Assembly: GCA_963816795.1 (NCBI GenBank)
Contig: CAWFLT010000001.1
Coordinates: 124,001-188,000, forward strand
Source of the DNA: CAWFLT01 sp963816795
GTDB taxonomy: Bacteria; Acidobacteriota; Vicinamibacteria; Vicinamibacterales; SCN-69-37
Direction: 5' to 3'
DNA: 64,000 nt
Shown here piece after piece: positions 37,014 through 46,644 of the stretch. Made by a program: the position numbers and the translations under genes. The notes under the pieces are model-generated. The model saw nothing but the letters and a program-made list of their open reading frames with translations, ran no database searches and was not told the DNA's origin. Position 1 is the stretch's first letter, and every line of letters begins with the position of its first letter.

Positions 37014-40000
37014 CTAGAACGCGATCGACGCGCCGACGCGGAAGACCCGCGGCGGAATGATGGCGGTCGGCGCGTTGAAGTTCGAGTTGCTGATCGTGTT
37101 GCTCGAGTAGCCCGTGATCGAGTTGACGTTCAACACGTTGAACGCGTCCAGGTTGAGCTTCAGACGGTTCTTGCCGCCGTTGAAGTTGAACGTCTTGCTC
37201 ACTCCGAGGTCGAGCAGCTTGGCCGCGTCAAACCGCTCTGCGTCGGCAGACTGGTAGGTCAGCGTGTTGTAGGCGATCGTGGTCGCCGCGCCGCTGGCGT
37301 TGACACCACCGTAGACGTCGCCCGGACCCGTGATCGAGACGGTCCGCGTGTTGCCGTCGTTGACTGTCAGGTTACCGGCCGCGTTGATGTTCCACGGGAG
37401 CTGGTAGCTGCCGCTCAGCTTGACCAGGAAGCGGCCCAGCGTGCTGACGCCGTTGGTGAACTCCAGGCCAGTCGGATTGGTGACATTCGACTCCGCCACG
37501 CCAGGTCCATACGGCGTGTATTGCGGGTTGTCCTGAAAGGTCACGGATCCGTTCATCTGCCAGCGGTTGCTGAAGCGCTTGTTGACCGTCAGGTTGACGC
37601 CGTTGTAGACCTGATAGTTCGGGTTGGTCATCGTGATCGTGGCCAGGCCCGTCGCACGATAGCAGCCCTGGCACGGCACGTAGTACGGCGCGGTGATGTT
37701 GGCCACCGTGTCCGTATGGGTCCGGAGGTCCGTGTAGATCGACGAGTACGGATAGCCGGGAGCGCCGGGCTGATAGCCGACGTTGTAGGTCGTCGTGCCG
37801 CGATCGTACTTGCGATATACGTACTCGGCGCCGACGGCGAAGTTCGGCATCAGCTCGTGCTGGATGCCGGTGATGAACTCACGGGTCCGGCCGATCTGGG
37901 TGCTCGGGTCCACCGTGTTGCCCAAGCGGCGCGAAGATGCCGGTGTTCTGGTTGAACCGGGCGTTGCTCGACGTCGGGTTCCCGATCAGCTCGTCGACCT
38001 GCGCGACGCTGTCGATGTTGGCGTCGGTCCAGCAGGACGCGCCAGCCGTGGTGCTGCAGGCGCCGCTGCTGGTGTTGTTGCCCCACGTCAACGCCGGCTG
38101 GCTGAACAATCCGCCGAGGGCGTTGGCCAGCGTGATCTTCGTCGCGAAGTAGTACGAGTAGCTGGCCCGCACCGAGGTCTTGCCCGTCCCGGTCAGGTCA
38201 TAGATCACGGAAACGCGCGGGCCCCAGTTGCCGAACGACTGGATCGGCTCGCCGGTGCCGGCGTCGACGTTGGTGGCGTCTTCGCACTGCGCCGGCAGAC
38301 GCTCCGGCATCATCGGGTTGTTCGGCACGCAGCCGCCGAGATACTTGGATGTCTGCCAGTCGTAGCGGAGTCCGCCGTTGATCCGCAGCCGGCCGCGGCT
38401 GTACGAATCCTGGATGTAGCCGTTGTAGGTCCACCAGTCGTTGTTCAGCAACTGATCGCGGTAGAACACGGCCTGGCGTGGGACAAAGCCCGTCGCCGAT
38501 CCGACCGGAACCGTCGCCCCGGTGCCGCAGTTGCTGCGGTTGTTGCCGACGCACTGCTGCTGCGCACGCGCGCCGCCGCTGTAGTGCGAGAACGTCATGA
38601 TCGGGTTCTTCCGCCAGCCGACGCCGAACTTCAGGCTGTGGTCGCCGCCGAGCTTGTTGGCCAGGAAGTAGGTGCCGTCCGACTTGGCTTCCGTCGAGTG
38701 CCGCACGGTCTGGTAGGTCGCGGTCAGCGAGCGGCTGTTGAAGCCTGTCGTCTGATTGCCCAGCGACTGCTGGTTGAACAAGCAGTTCGGATCCGCGCGG
38801 TCGCCCGTGAGGTAGTCGTTGTAATTGGTGTTCCCCAGGTAGCGCGTGTTGGCGCCGCAGATCTTCGTCGAGTAGCTGCCCTGGTAGTCGAGGAAGAAGC
38901 CGCCGTGCACGTAGGTGAACTGGTTCACGATCACCAGCCGGTCGGTGAGGATCATCCGGTGCGTCAGCGAGTGGGTCGGCAGCGGGAAGCCCCAGGGCTC
39001 ATCGCTGGTCTGCTCGGTGACGGCTTCCTTGGCCGTGTTCGCGCTCGCGCCGCGGGCGTTGCGGAACTTGTTGTCGCTCTGGAACAGGTACTGGATGTTG
39101 TTCGCGCCGTTCAGCTGGTAATTGGTCTTCGCCGAGATGTTCTTGATCAGCGTCTTGTCGTTGTGCAGACACTCCTGCACCGCCGGGAGGTCATCGTAGG
39201 TGATGGTGCCCGCGAACGATCCGGCGCGCTGCGCCGCGATCAACTGCTGGCAGAATTCGCCGCCGTCCGGATCGAAGAAGTTGATGACGCCGGTATTGAT
39301 GTCCTGATGATCGGCCGCCGCCCACCACCAGAGTTTGTTCCGCTTGATCGGCCCGCCATACTCGATCGAGTAGTTCGAGATCTTCTTGATCGGGTTGCCG
39401 GACAGCAGCCCGGTCGTGCCCGAGGAGAACATGTCGGAGGTGACGTTGCCGCCCTGCATGGCGTCGTTCTCATACGTGGCGAGCGCGCTGCCCTTGAACA
39501 CGTTGCTGCCGCTCTTGGTCACCAGGTTGATCGACAGACCGCTCGACTGCACCGAGACGTCGCCGCCGCCCGTCACCACCGAGATCTGTTCGAACGAGTC
39601 GAAGTTGAAGTAGGCCGGTGAGGAGTTCGAGGACAGGTCGGTGATCGATCCGCCTTCGAGGTTCCACTGGACGTTCGCGCTCGTGCCGTACACCGACAGG
39701 CCGACCTGCTGCCCGGACGCCGAGCCGCCGACGTTCAATCCGGCCTGGACGCCGGGCGTCATGCCGATGATCTGCCAGGGGTCGCGCGCCGTCGGGATGT
39801 TCTCGAAGATGTCCTTCGTGAACGTGCTGCCGGTCGTCGTCTTCTTCGTGTCGACCACCGGGCTGACTGCCGTGACCGTCAACTCCTCGGACATCTGGCC
39901 GAGCTCGAGCTTCTGGTCAATCTGGGCCGCAAAGCCCGTCTCAATCACCACGTTCGGACGCACCGCTTTCTTGAAGCTGGCGAGCTCGAACGTCACCGTG

Positions 40001-40233
40001 AACGTGCCAATCGGAACGCTGGGGATCTGGTAGGCCCCGCTTTCAGTCGTCACCGCGGACAACGGCCGCTGCAACGCTGGTCCGGACACCGTCACGGTCA
40101 CGCCGGGCAAAATGCCGCCTGACGGATCCGTGACTTTGCCGAAGATCTGACCGGTGGCTTGCGCCTCGGCCGATCCTGCCGACAGGGCGATGGCGATCGC
40201 CACCAGCAGGAGCCCTCGGTACACTCGCGTCAT
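37014..40233 (-). CDS. Oar-like TonB-dependent receptor with carboxypeptidase-regulatory N-terminal domain (2; apparent +1 frameshift)
   Basis: About 1,072 residues once joined. Signal peptide RGLLLVAIAIALSAGSAEAQ; carboxypeptidase-regulatory domain (about 28-105, DPSGGILPGVTVTVSGPALQ); plug domain (about 115-240, TARDPWQIIGMTPGVQAG); long barrel ending in FRVGASIAF. The frame runs from ATG 40233 to ...GIFAPLG at about 37925, and the remaining 300 residues continue as NTVDPSTQIGRTREF in the next frame. Removing one base of the C run at 37921-37923 (plus strand) joins them. A Shine-Dalgarno GGAGG (CCTCC at 40241-40245) sits 7 nt before ATG, with a good promoter upstream and a strong terminator behind. 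It shares about the first 200 residues pattern with the 20.3 kb receptor but is not a close duplicate. Ligand unknown. Confidence 0.92.
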
Positions 40234-40353
40234 CTTTCGTCCTCCTTACCTAGTCCATCCACGACGAACGCAGGTTTGCGACGGAACCGGACATCGACTG
40301 CGGTTCGGTCCAGGGGGTGAAACGGGACCGCAGGTCTTGCACAGGGTGGGCGA

Positions 40354-40382
40354 ATACTACTCCCATGTCCGAGATCGGTCAA
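40354..40382 (-). promoter_or_regulatory. Sigma-70-like promoter for TonB-dependent receptor 2
   Basis: On the minus strand TTGACC (40377-40382) is followed after exactly 17 nt by TAGTAT (40354-40359), close to the TTGACA/TATAAT consensus. Predicted transcription would start near 40347 and leave a leader of about 110 nt before ATG 40233. The leader contains a purine-rich ribosome site. Confidence 0.7.
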
Positions 40383-40469
40383 CCAAGGGACCAGTGACCT
40401 TTTTGTGGCCATAAATTGCCATTAATTCACTATGAGTCCGTCCCATTTCGAACAGTGTCTTATTTAATG

Positions 40470-41113
40470 GCGCGGGGCCCCACCCCCGCGCCTCGGGCGC
40501 TCGGCGCGGCACGCGCCTCGCGGTGTCGCAGGCCCGACGCGACACCGCGCAGCCCGGAGCTCTGCGCGCCCGAGGCGTGGGGGTGGGCCCGGCGACCCCG
40601 CGAGGCGCGCGCCGCGGAGCCGCGCCGAGCGCCCGAGGCGTGGGGGTGGGCCCCGGCGACACCGCGAGGCGCGCGCCGCGGAGCCGCGCCGAGCGCCCGA
40701 GGCGTGGGGGTGGGCCCGGCGACACCGCGAGGCGCGCGCCGCGGAGCCGCGCCGAGCGCCCGAGGCGTGGGGGTGGGCCCCGGCGACACCGCGAGGCGCG
40801 CGCCGCGGAGCAGCGCCGAGCGCCCGAGGCGTGGGGGTGGGGCCCCGGCGACACCGCGAGGCGCGCGCCGCGGAGCAGCGCCGAGCGCCCGAGGCGTGGG
40901 GGTGGGGCCCCGGCGACACCGCGAGGCGCGCGCCGCGGAGCAGCGCCGAGCGCCCGAGGCGTGGGGGTGGGGCCCCAGCGACACCGCGAGGCGCGCGCCG
41001 CGGAGCAGCGCCCGAGCGCCCGAGGCGTGGGGGTGGGGCCCGGCGACACCGCGAGGCGCGCGCCGCGGAGCAGCGCCGAGCGCCCGAGGCGTGGGGGTGG
41101 GGCCCCACGCCTG
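40470..41113. repeat. GC-rich 63-66 bp tandem array, about nine copies, with inverted terminal copy
   Basis: Units beginning CGAGGCGTGGGGGTGGG start at 40571, 40634, 40698, 40761, 40825, 40890, 40955, 41021 and 41085 (the last partial). Length grows from 63 to 66 bp through added bases in the C/G runs, and GGAGCCGCG changes to GGAGCAGCG after the fourth copy. The left end (about 40472-40505) carries the unit's end in inverted orientation (GGGGCCCCACCCCCGCG), so the array is bounded by inverted GGGGCCCC-containing ends. Several frames stay open through it on both strands; none is a credible protein. Confidence 0.9.
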
Positions 41114-41132
41114 TAAATGAAGATAATTGGGC

Positions 41133-41771
41133 ATGCGTCTGCGAAACAGGCCGCTCCGCCGGCCCCGGCTGATCGCTGGAATGGGCCTCCTGCTTGCCTC
41201 GGCCGGCTGCACTTCGGGCCCGGGCCCCCCGGACGATCGCCCCTATCAAGAGCAAGTGGCCGCCTGGCGGGTCGAAAAGGACCAGGTGTTCCGCACCGGC
41301 AAGGAGTCGCCGATTCCGGTCGCGGAGCGGGCGACGTTCTCCGGACTGGCCTATTACCCAGTCAACGCCGCCGCGCGCGTGCCGACGTTCTTGACGGAAG
41401 ATCGGACGGGTCCGCCCGTCGTCATCGAGCTGCAGACCTCGGGCGACGAACGGCGGCGGATGCGCCGCGTCGGCTCGCTCGGCTTCACGTATGGCGGCGC
41501 CAACCTGCGGCTGACGGCCTTCGCCGACGCCGATAGCGGCAGCGTCGACCGGCTCTTCGTGCCGTTCGGCGATCTCACCAACCAGACCGAGACCTATCGC
41601 GGAGGCCGTTACCTGGATCTGGACCGCACTTCGACGGGACTCTACGACCTCGACTTCAACCGCGCGTATCACCCGTACTGCGTCTACAACCCGTCGTACA
41701 TCTGTCCGGTCCCGCCGGCGGAGAACCGGCTCACGATCGCGATTCAGGCCGGCGAACGGCTCGCGAAATGA
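41133..41771 (+). CDS. DUF1684 family lipoprotein
   Basis: 212 residues from ATG 41133 (an upstream in-frame TTG is unlikely). Lipoprotein signal with lipobox LASAG-Cys26. The DUF1684 hallmarks follow in order: YQEQVAAWRVEKDQVFRTGKE, FSGLAYYPVNAAARVPTFL, RVGSLGFTYGGANLRLTAF, LFVPFGDLTNQTETYRGGRY and LDFNRAYHPYCVYNPSYICP with PPAENRLTIAIQAGE at the end. The molecular role of this family is unknown; it is common in Bacteroidetes and Acidobacteria. The stop overlaps the HAD gene start (ATGA). Confidence 0.93.
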   Translation: MRLRNRPLRRPRLIAGMGLLLASAGCTSGPGPPDDRPYQEQVAAWRVEKDQVFRTGKESPIPVAERATFSGLAYYPVNAAARVPTFLTEDRTGPPVVIELQTSGDERRRMRRVGSLGFTYGGANLRLTAFADADSGSVDRLFVPFGDLTNQTETYRGGRYLDLDRTSTGLYDLDFNRAYHPYCVYNPSYICPVPPAENRLTIAIQAGERLAK

Positions 41772-42472
41772 CGAGAGCCGTCGTGTTCGACTTCGACGGC
41801 GTCCTGGCCGACACCGAGACGATGCATCTCGCCGCATTCCAGGACGTCTTCCGCGGCCGCGGCTGGACGCTCGATCGGGCCACCTATTTCGATCGCTATC
41901 TCGGCTACGACGATCGGGATCTCGTCGAGACGTTTGCCCGCGACTCGGGCCTCGTCCTCGCGGCCGCGGATCTCCGCCACATCGTCGAGGAGAAGACGCG
42001 AACGTACGAACAGCGCCTGATTGACGGACGCGTCACGTATCCGACGGCGGCGGCCGCGGTTGCGCGACTGGGATCCCGCTACCAGCTCGCCATCGCGTCG
42101 GGGTCGCTCGTCGCCGAGATCACCGCGATCCTGCGGCCGGCAGGGCTCGACGCCGCCTTCGGCGCCATCGTCGGTGCCGACAGCGTGGCGCGCAGCAAGC
42201 CGGCTCCCGATGCCTATGCCGCGGCGGTCGAGCAACTCGGGGTGCGTCCGGAGGCGGCGCTGGCGATCGAAGATTCGCGGTGGGGACTCACCTCGGCTCG
42301 CCTCGCCGGGCTCAGCACGATCGCGATCACGACGAGCTACGCGGCCGACGCGCTTCCCGGCGCAGATGCGATCGTCGATTCGCTCGACGAGGTGACGATC
42401 GATCTCGTCGATCGGCTGATTGACGCCCGTCTTGCCACTCACGCGCGGGCGGGGACGCCCAGACAGGCATGA
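41768..42472 (+). CDS. HAD-superfamily hydrolase (beta-phosphoglucomutase/phosphatase-like)
   Basis: 234 residues, subfamily I with an alpha-helical cap. Motif I VFDFDGVLADTE (nucleophile Asp about 8, acid Asp about 10), motif II IASGS (Ser about 114), motif III Lys in ARSKPAPDAY and motif IV AIEDSRWGLTSARLAG. This pattern is shared by beta-phosphoglucomutases, phosphoglycolate phosphatases and sugar-phosphate phosphatases, so the substrate is open. Cytoplasmic. Translationally coupled on both sides: ATGA with the DUF1684 gene and with the SirB1-like gene. Confidence 0.92.
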   Translation: MTRAVVFDFDGVLADTETMHLAAFQDVFRGRGWTLDRATYFDRYLGYDDRDLVETFARDSGLVLAAADLRHIVEEKTRTYEQRLIDGRVTYPTAAAAVARLGSRYQLAIASGSLVAEITAILRPAGLDAAFGAIVGADSVARSKPAPDAYAAAVEQLGVRPEAALAIEDSRWGLTSARLAGLSTIAITTSYAADALPGADAIVDSLDEVTIDLVDRLIDARLATHARAGTPRQA

Positions 42473-43374
42473 AGCCCGGCACTGCTGTCGCCCGCAGCGG
42501 CGGCTCGCTGGCCGGCGAGCTGACGGGCGTGTTGTCGCGCGCCCCGATTGACGTGGCGGCCGCGTCGCTCGTCATCGCCAAGCTCGAGTTCCCGCAGCTC
42601 GATCCGCGCCCGTCGCTGGCGGAGCTCACGCGGCTCGGCGATCTTGCGGCGATGACGCTCGATGCGCTCGGCCCGGCCCCGGTGCGGGCGCGGGTGGCCG
42701 CGCTCAATCGGCTGCTCTTCACGCGCGAACGCTTCAGCGGGAACCGCGCCCACTACGACGACTTCCGCAACAGCCTGTTGAACGTCGTCCTCGAGCGCCG
42801 CCTCGGCATTCCCATCTCGCTCGCCGTCGTGTACATGGAAGTCGCCCGCCGGGCCGGGCTGAAGGTCGACGGCATCGCGTTCCCTGGGCATTTCCTCCTC
42901 CGGGTCGCCGCTGACGATCCCGAGGCCGACGCGCCGGCGCTGATCCTCGATCCGTTCGACGGCGGCGCCGAGCTCGACGACGCGGCGCGGCGGGCCCTTC
43001 TGTCCCGCGTCATGGGCGAGGAGGTGACGTACGACGAATCGCTGCTGCGGATCTGCCCACCCCGCCAACTGGTCGCGCGACTGCTCAACAATCTCAAGCG
43101 CACCTACGTCGAGCTGCGCCTGTTCCGCCAGGCCCATCGGGTCACCGATCTGCTGCTCTCGACCGACCCGACGCTGCTCCACGAGCGCCGCGACCGCGGC
43201 CTGCTCGCCTACCACCTCGACGACTTCCCGGCCGCGCTCTCCGATCTCGAGGACTACGTGCGGCTCAACGCCTGGAGCGAGCCGGAGCACGCCGACGAGG
43301 AGGACAAGGACGAGCAGGCGCAGATTCGGGAACACATCAAGAATCTCCGCAGACGCGTCGCCTCGATGAACTGA
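42469..43374 (+). CDS. SirB1-like transglutaminase-fold/TPR protein
   Basis: 301 residues. Family signatures are LARLNRLLF-like AALNRLLFTRERFSGNRAHY, DFRNSLLNVVLERRLGIPISLAVVYMEVARRAGL (about 104-137), VDGIAFPGHFLLRV and LILDPFDGG. The C-terminal part has TPR-like helices (LKRTYVELRLFRQAHRV, RDRGLLAYHLDDFPAALSDL). This family (YchA/SirB1, often next to prfA/hemK in Proteobacteria) has a transglutaminase-like domain usually lacking the full catalytic triad, and its function is unclear. Coupled to the HAD gene by ATGA overlap. It ends just before 0.8 kb of repeats. Confidence 0.9.
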   Translation: MKPGTAVARSGGSLAGELTGVLSRAPIDVAAASLVIAKLEFPQLDPRPSLAELTRLGDLAAMTLDALGPAPVRARVAALNRLLFTRERFSGNRAHYDDFRNSLLNVVLERRLGIPISLAVVYMEVARRAGLKVDGIAFPGHFLLRVAADDPEADAPALILDPFDGGAELDDAARRALLSRVMGEEVTYDESLLRICPPRQLVARLLNNLKRTYVELRLFRQAHRVTDLLLSTDPTLLHERRDRGLLAYHLDDFPAALSDLEDYVRLNAWSEPEHADEEDKDEQAQIREHIKNLRRRVASMN

Positions 43375-43430
43375 AGCGGTTGCACATAGCCTGCGACGCG
43401 TTCCCCGCCGGAGGTCAATCGACAATCGAC

Positions 43431-43680
43431 AATCAGGGAATCTGCAATCGCAAACACATCGGCAATGGGTAATCCCGATTGACAATCGGTAATGGGCAAT
43501 CGCTCGATGGGCAATCGGGCAATGGGCAATCGCTCGATAGGCAATCGGGCAATGGACAATCGCTCGATGGACAATCGGGTAATGGGCAATCGCTCGATGG
43601 ACAATCGGGCAATGGACAATCGCTCGATAGGCAATCGGCAATGGGTAATCGCGCGATGGGTGATTTGGTAATGGGGTAAT
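43431..43680. repeat. 30-bp minisatellite of CAATCG units
   Basis: A 30-bp unit GGGCAATCGCTCGATGGGCA-ATCGGGCAAT repeats from 43494 at exact 30-bp steps (43494, 43524, 43554, 43584, 43614), then decays at 29-30 bp to about 43680. Degenerate GACAATCGG units precede it from 43420. Because the period is divisible by three, open frames exist on both strands, but they encode only a ten-residue repeat without start signals. Confidence 0.85.
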
Positions 43681-43720
43681 TGGCCATCGGCTGATGGCCA
43701 ATTGGGAATCGAGCAATGGG

Positions 43721-43922
43721 CCGCACTTCAAGCGCCCTTCACTCCCCTACTTCCCGTGCTCTTCACGCCGTACTTCCCGCGCCCTTCACGCCGTACTTCA
43801 AGTGCCTTTCACGCCGTACTTCCCGCGCCCTTCACGCCGTACTTCAAGCGTCTTTCCCGCCGTACCTCAAGCGCCCTTCACACCGCACCTCAAGTGTCCT
43901 TCTCGCCGTACCTCACGCGCTC
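43721..43922. repeat. 23-bp tandem repeat (TTCACGCCGTACTTCAAGCG family)
   Basis: Units of 23 bp begin at 43762, 43785, 43808, 43831, 43854, 43877 and 43900, with degenerate flanking copies from 43721. They alternate between CCGTACTTCCCGCGCCC and CCGTACTTCAAGNGCCY forms, so the real period may be 46 bp in part. Reverse-oriented relatives occur at 49.6 kb. The stretch 43923-44071 after it shows no gene. Confidence 0.85.
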
Positions 43923-44071
43923 TTGACCCGTTTCCCTGTCTCTGGTGTCTAAGAAGGTGCCGGGAGAAAGTCGAGTTGCGGCGAGTGCAGCCAGCCAGCA
44001 GCTGGGACCTGCTGCCACAGGTTTCAGCCCGTCCGCCGTGTCTTGCTCCTTCCGGCTCTTTGACTGCCGCA

Positions 44072-44200
44072 CTGGCAATGAGGCAATGGGCCAATGAGGC
44101 AGTGAGGCAATTAACAGCACGCGAGCAATAGCAATGGGCAATGAAGCAATGCATTGCCCCATTGCCTCACTGCCCCATTGCCTCATTGCTCGAGCACGTC
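44072..44200. repeat. GCAATGAGGCAATGGG repeat tract with inverted right half
   Basis: Left half GGCAATGAGGCAATGGGCCA, right half GCCCCATTGCCTCACTGCCC, around a centre near 44140. The two halves can therefore form a long imperfect hairpin. Same unit as the tract at 27.2 kb. It abuts the stop codon of the glutamine synthetase gene on the minus strand and might act as its transcript end, though no T-run is present. Confidence 0.75.
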
Positions 44201-44201
44201 A

Positions 44202-46389
44202 CTACTTAATGAACAGCATCTCCCGGTAGGTCGGCAGCGGCCAAATCGCGTGCGGGACCACGACTTCGATCTGGTCGCCGGACTCGCGGAGCGTTTCCAT
44301 CGCCGGCACGATCGTGTCGCGCATGTACTTCGCGTGTTTTTCCGTCGACGGCGCGTGGTGCTCGAGGGCCTTGGCCAGCACGTCGGTGCGGCGGCGCAGC
44401 TCGTCGACGAGACCGATGATTTTGTCGAGCAGCTTCTTGGCTTCCTTGCTCGAGCCGCCGGCATCTTTCACGGCCTTCACCGATTCGGCGACGTCCTTCT
44501 GATAGCGCAACGCGGCCGGCAGGATGTACCGGTTGGCCATCAGCACCATCAGCTGCGCCTCGACGTTCACCGTCTTCACGTAGGTCTCGAGGGTGATCTC
44601 ATAGCGCGCGTGGAGCTCGCGGCCGTTCAGGACCTTGTATTTCTCGAAGGTCTTCACGACCTCGGCCTTCGCGAGCTCGGGCAGCGCGTCGACCGTGTTC
44701 GAGAGGTTCAGCAGCCCGCGCTTTGCCGGCTTCCTTGCGCCAGTCGTCTGAATAGTTGTTGCCGTTGAAGATGATCCGCTTGTGCTCCTTGAGAATCGCC
44801 GGCAGGAGCTCCTTCACGGCGGCGTCGATCTTCTTGCCCTTCTTGACCGCGGCCTCGAGCTGGGTGGCGACGTAGTCGAGCGACTCGGTCATCGCCACGT
44901 TGAGGGCCATGTTCGGGTAGGCGATGCTCTGATTCGACGAGACGGCGCGGAACTCGAACTTGTTGCCGGTGAACGCGAGCGGGCTGGTGCGGTTGCGGTC
45001 GCCGGCATCGCGCGGCAGCTTCGGCAGCACCGAGACGCCGGTGTCGAGCAGGCCGCCGCTCTTGGTGCGCTTGGCGCCGCCCTTTTCGATCTGCTCGAAG
45101 ATGTCGGTCAGCATGTCGCCGAGGAAGATCGAGATGATCGCCGGCGGCGCTTCGTTGGCGCCGAGACGATGGTCGTTGCCGGCGCTGGCGATCGACATCC
45201 GCAGCAGCCCCTGCCACTTGTTGACGGCGCGGATCATGGCGGTGCAGAAGACGAGAAACTGCATGTTCTCGTGCGGCGTGTCGCCGGGGTTGAGCAGGTT
45301 GTTGCCCTGATCGTCCGACATGCTCCAGTTCAGGTGCTTGCCGCTGCCGTTGACGCCGGCGAACGGCTTCTCGTGCAGCAGCGCGGCGAGGCCGTACTTC
45401 GGCGCCAGCCGCCGCATCACTTCCATCGTCATCATCTGGTGATCGGTGGCGACGTTGGCGCTCTCGAAGATCGGCGCCAGCTCGTACTGGCTCGGCGCGA
45501 CTTCGTTGTGGCGCGTCTTCACCGGCACGCCGACCTTGTAGAGCTCGGTCTCGACGTCGTGCATGAACGCCAGCACGCGCTCGGGGATCGCGCCAAAGTA
45601 CTGATCCTCGAGCTCCTGGCCCTTCGGCGGCTTGGCGCCGAAGAGCGTGCGGCCGGCGTTGATCAAGTCAGGCCGCGCGAAGTAGAAGTTGCGATCGATC
45701 AGGAAGTACTCCTGCTCCGGACCGCACGTCGTCATCACGCGCTCGGCGCGGGAGCCGAAGAGCTTCAGGATCCGGATGGCCTGTTTCGAGAGCGCCTCGA
45801 TCGAACGGAGGAGCGGCGTCTTCTTGTCGAGCGCCTCGCCGGTCCAGCTCACGAACGCGGTGGGGACCACGAGCGTCGTGCCGTTCTGCGAGACGAGCAG
45901 CCACGGCGGGCTGGTCGGATCCCACGCGGTGTAGCCGCGCGCCTCGAACGTGGAGCGCATGCCGCCGGACGGGAAGCTCGAGGCGTCAGGCTCGCCCTTG
46001 ATGAGCTCCTTGCCGCTGAAGTCGGCCACCGCACGACCGTCGGCCGTCGGCGCGATGAAGGCGTCGTGCTTCTCGGCCGTGATGCCCGTCATCGGCTGGA
46101 ACCAGTGCGTGTAGTGGGTGGCGCCGTGCTCGACCGCCCAGTCCTTCATCGCCGCGGCGATGCTGTCGGCGACCGACGCGTCGAGCGGATCGCCGTGGGT
46201 CATCGTTCGGCGCAACGCCTTGTAGACATCACGAGGCAGCCGGCGGCGCTGGACTTCGTCGTTGAACGTCAGCGATCCGAAAATCTCGGTCGCTTTCGAC
46301 TGGCCCGTTGCTCTGCCGTTGGCCTTGCCGTTGGTCTTGCTCCACTCGATGATGCCTTTTGTGGCGTCTTGCAGCGCTGACGAACCCAT
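44202..46389 (-). CDS. glnN: Type III glutamine synthetase (GlnN; apparent +1 frameshift)
   Basis: About 728 residues once joined, the usual size of GSIII, which makes glutamine from glutamate, ammonia and ATP. ATG 46389 follows AAAGGA about 13 nt upstream. Typical blocks are ATHYTHWFQPMTGITAEKHD, ERVMTTCGPEQEYFLID, KTRHNEVAPSQYELAPIFE, LLHEKPFAGVNGSGKHLNWS and EFRAVSSNQSIAYPN. The first frame continues to IIFNGNNYSDDWRKEAGK and is then lost. Removing one base near 44714-44724 restores RGLLNLSNTVDALPELAKAE and the C-terminal helical domain (HARYEITLETYVKTVNVEA) to the stop at 44202. Cytoplasmic, dodecameric in known members. No other nitrogen gene is adjacent. Confidence 0.93.
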
Positions 46390-46449
46390 GGGAGGAAGGT
46401 CCTTTCTTGTCGATACGTCTGGCGAATGAAATGTCCCGGGCTGGAACAA

Positions 46450-46644
46450 ACCAGAAGGGACTATCTATTCTCTACAGCTATCAACAAAAGTAAAGGAGCG
46501 CGGCTCGGGCTGTGAGTCGCGAAAGGGCCACGTAGCGCGGCTTGAACGTGAGCCGCGACCGCCTGTTTTGAAGCGCGAAAACTTGTTGTGAGCTGCGAAA
46601 CCTACGTAGCACGGCTCGAAGTGTGAGCCGCGACAAGCCCGTCC
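46450..46644. repeat. Dispersed 30-bp hairpin repeats (ACGTAGCGCGGCT family)
   Basis: Four related units occupy 46498-46636 between glnN and the ThuA gene. The best are 46530-46559 (ACGTAGCGCGGCTTGAACGT-GAGCCGCGAC) and 46604-46634. Each can fold as GCGGCT...AGCCGC. A fifth, diverged copy is at 8651-8679. The remaining bases 46450-46497 form the AT-rich upstream region of glnN and show no clear promoter pair. No gene here. Confidence 0.7.

Noticed and set aside
40416..41837. Open frames of 200-450 codons through the GC-rich array on both strands
   Set aside because: They are translations of a tandem repeat, with no start signal, and change frame with unit length.
43479..43679. Ten-residue-repeat open frame (NGQSLDGQSG type)
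   Set aside because: The 30-bp period keeps any frame open on both strands; no ribosome site or signal peptide; more likely non-coding minisatellite.
43494..43922. Possible CRISPR array (regular 30-bp and 23-bp units)
   Set aside because: The units are contiguous tandem repeats without unique spacers, and no cas gene is present.
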